Assembly (NCBI GenBank): GCA_003162595.1
Contig: PMNJ01000204.1
Coordinates: 1 to 7,203 of the forward strand
Source: Bacteroidales bacterium
GTDB taxonomy: Bacteria > Bacteroidota > Bacteroidia > Bacteroidales > VadinHA17
Reading direction: 5' to 3'
DNA: 7,203 nt
Shown one piece after another: positions 5,699 through 7,203 of this stretch. Under the pieces are notes generated by a model that was not told the origin of the DNA, did not search any database, and was given only the letters and a program-made list of their open reading frames with translations. The position numbers and the translations under genes were made by a program. Position 1 is the stretch's first letter. The number at the start of each line of letters is the position of its first letter.

Positions 5699-7203
5699 GG
5701 TGCAAATAAAAATATTGAATTTGTTGCCAGAAAGCTGGGACTCCATGATTGGCAGGTCGAAAACACTATAAGACTGATGGATGGAGGTGCAACAATTCCG
5801 TTTATCAGCAGGTACCGGAAAGAGATGACCGGCAGCCTTGATGAAGTGCAGCTTATGCATATCAAAGAAGAGTATGACAGGCTGAAGGAGCTGGATGCCC
5901 GGAAGGAAGCTGTAATAAAGTCTATTGAGGAACAGGAAAAGATGACTCCTGAGCTCAGGCAGAAAATTGATTCTGCCATCACAATGGCTGAACTTGAGGA
6001 TATTTATCTTCCTTACAGGCCCAGGCGGCGTACACGTGCAACAATTGCCAGGGAAAAGGGGCTCGAACCTCTTGCAGTCCTCGTTATGGATCAGAAAGAG
6101 AATGATCCGGCCCTGAAAGCTGAAGATTTTCTGAATGACGATGTTGCAACTGTTGAGGATGCTCTCGCAGGAGCCTCTGATATTATAGCTGAATGGGTGA
6201 ATGAGGACGAAAAAGCCAGGAAACAGCTCAGATATCTTTTCGATAAGGAGGCTGTTGTATATTCTAAGGTTGTTAAGGGAAAAGAAGCAGAAGGCATAAA
6301 ATACAGTGATTACTATGACTGGTCAGAGCCTCTTAAAAAGTGTCCTTCCCACAGACTTCTTGCAATGAGAAGAGGCGAAGATGAAGGCTTCCTTCGTTTA
6401 TCAGTGGAACCCGGTGAAGAACATGCTCTTAGTTTGCTGAATTCGATTTTTATAAAAGGAAGGAATGCCTCATCTGATATAGTCACTGATGCTGTTAAAG
6501 ACAGCTGGAAAAGGCTACTCTCTGCTTCCATGGAGAAGGAATTCAGAAATATTTCAAAAGAAAAAGCGGATATCGACGCAATTACAGTTTTCGCTGATAA
6601 TCTCCGCCAGTTGCTTCTCGGATCACCTCTGGGTGAGAAAAATGTTCTGGCAATTGATCCGGGTTTCCGGACCGGTTGTAAGATTGTTTGTCTCGACAGG
6701 CAGGGTAATTTTATCCATAATGAGACAATCTATCCTCATGCTCCGCAGAATGAAACTGCCATGTCTATAAAGAAGATATTATCGCTTGTAAATGCCTACA
6801 AGATAGAAGCTATTGCAATTGGCAACGGTACTGCAAGCCGGGAAACAGAAGATTTTATAAAATGGGTCAAGTTCGAGAACGATATACAGGTTTTTGTTGT
6901 AAGTGAAGCCGGCGCTTCAATTTACTCAGCTTCCAAGATTGCCAGGGATGAATTTCCTGATTATGATGTGACTGTCAGAGGTGCCATTTCAATAGGAAGA
7001 AGACTGATGGATCCGCTGGCTGAACTGGTAAAGATCGATCCCAAATCAATAGGAGTGGGTCAGTATCAGCACGATGTAGACCAGCAGAAATTACAGAAAT
7101 CTCTTGACGATGTTGTTATGAGCTGTGTAAATGCAGTTGGTGTGGAGGTGAACACTGCAAGTAAACACCTTCTGACGTATGTATCAGGACTTGGTCCGCA
7201 GCT
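5696..7203 (+). CDS. tex: Tex transcription accessory / RNA-binding protein (3' end outside window)
   Basis: The frame from ATG 5696 is open to the right edge: 502 complete codons plus two bases. Tex proteins usually exceed 700 residues, so the remainder of the HhH region and the C-terminal S1 domain lie outside. The N-terminal helical domain shows I-P-F-I-S-R-Y-R-K-E-M-T-G-S-L-D-E and then L-E-D-I-Y-L-P-Y-R-P-R-R-R-T-R, both Tex signatures. The YqgF/RNase H-like domain starts with V-L-A-I-D-P-G-F-R-T-G (317-327) and includes A-I-G-N-G-T-A-S-R-E-T-E. S-I-G-V-G-Q-Y-Q-H-D-V (451-461) leads into the helix-hairpin-helix part beginning V-N-T-A-S-K-H-L-L (485-493). Tex binds RNA and associates with transcription; nuclease activity is not established for the family's YqgF domain. 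The chosen start matches the usual Tex N-terminus, but no Shine-Dalgarno sequence precedes it: the upstream DNA is the 8-nt repeat block. It is probably co-transcribed with rlmI. Confidence 0.93.
   Translation, partial: MGANKNIEFVARKLGLHDWQVENTIRLMDGGATIPFISRYRKEMTGSLDEVQLMHIKEEYDRLKELDARKEAVIKSIEEQEKMTPELRQKIDSAITMAELEDIYLPYRPRRRTRATIAREKGLEPLAVLVMDQKENDPALKAEDFLNDDVATVEDALAGASDIIAEWVNEDEKARKQLRYLFDKEAVVYSKVVKGKEAEGIKYSDYYDWSEPLKKCPSHRLLAMRRGEDEGFLRLSVEPGEEHALSLLNSIFIKGRNASSDIVTDAVKDSWKRLLSASMEKEFRNISKEKADIDAITVFADNLRQLLLGSPLGEKNVLAIDPGFRTGCKIVCLDRQGNFIHNETIYPHAPQNETAMSIKKILSLVNAYKIEAIAIGNGTASRETEDFIKWVKFENDIQVFVVSEAGASIYSASKIARDEFPDYDVTVRGAISIGRRLMDPLAELVKIDPKSIGVGQYQHDVDQQKLQKSLDDVVMSCVNAVGVEVNTASKHLLTYVSGLGPQ

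Noticed and set aside
5596..5982. Minus-strand frames with repeating N-F-S-T-F-Q-like residues
   Set aside because: The residues are translations of the 8-nt repeat block, and the rest is antisense to tex.

Overview
The window looks like chromosomal DNA of an AT-rich member of the Bacteroidota, most likely Bacteroidales/Marinilabiliales-like. Four things point there: a large envelope protein with an N-terminal carboxypeptidase-regulatory-like fold followed by alpha-2-macroglobulin-type MG domains; a DUF5063 gene directly followed by a small DEDDy 3'-5' exonuclease; intergenic repeats of a style I recall from this phylum; and start codons that mostly lack Shine-Dalgarno sequences. The assignment rests on family recognition, not on a database search.

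Layout. The left third (1-2668, minus strand) is one uninterrupted reading frame of 889 codons that runs off the left edge. It encodes a membrane-anchored or exported MG2-type protein and lacks its C-terminus here. A 386-base divergent intergenic region follows (2669-3054). It holds a perfect 7-bp inverted repeat, a plausible Bacteroidota-type promoter facing right, and a 10-bp hairpin that would lie in the 5' UTR of the rightward genes. The rest is four plus-strand genes: DUF5063 protein (3055-3678), RNase D/WRN-like 3'-5' exonuclease (3680-4267), RlmI-like 23S rRNA m5C methyltransferase (4443-5624), and the first 502 codons of the transcription accessory protein Tex (5696 to the right edge).

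The first two rightward genes are one base apart and surely co-transcribed. The two later junctions are different. The 175-base exonuclease-rlmI gap holds a probable dispersed-repeat fragment plus a G/C-rich inverted-repeat element. The 71-base rlmI-tex gap is almost entirely two runs of 8-nt-periodic repeat, and the last unit supplies the tex start codon.

Functionally the rightward genes share an RNA theme: 3'-end trimming, rRNA methylation, and an RNA-binding transcription accessory factor, with an unassigned DUF5063 protein at the head. I see no defence system, CRISPR array, transposase, tRNA or rRNA gene. The most unusual content is in the intergenic DNA rather than the genes, which are recognisable family members.
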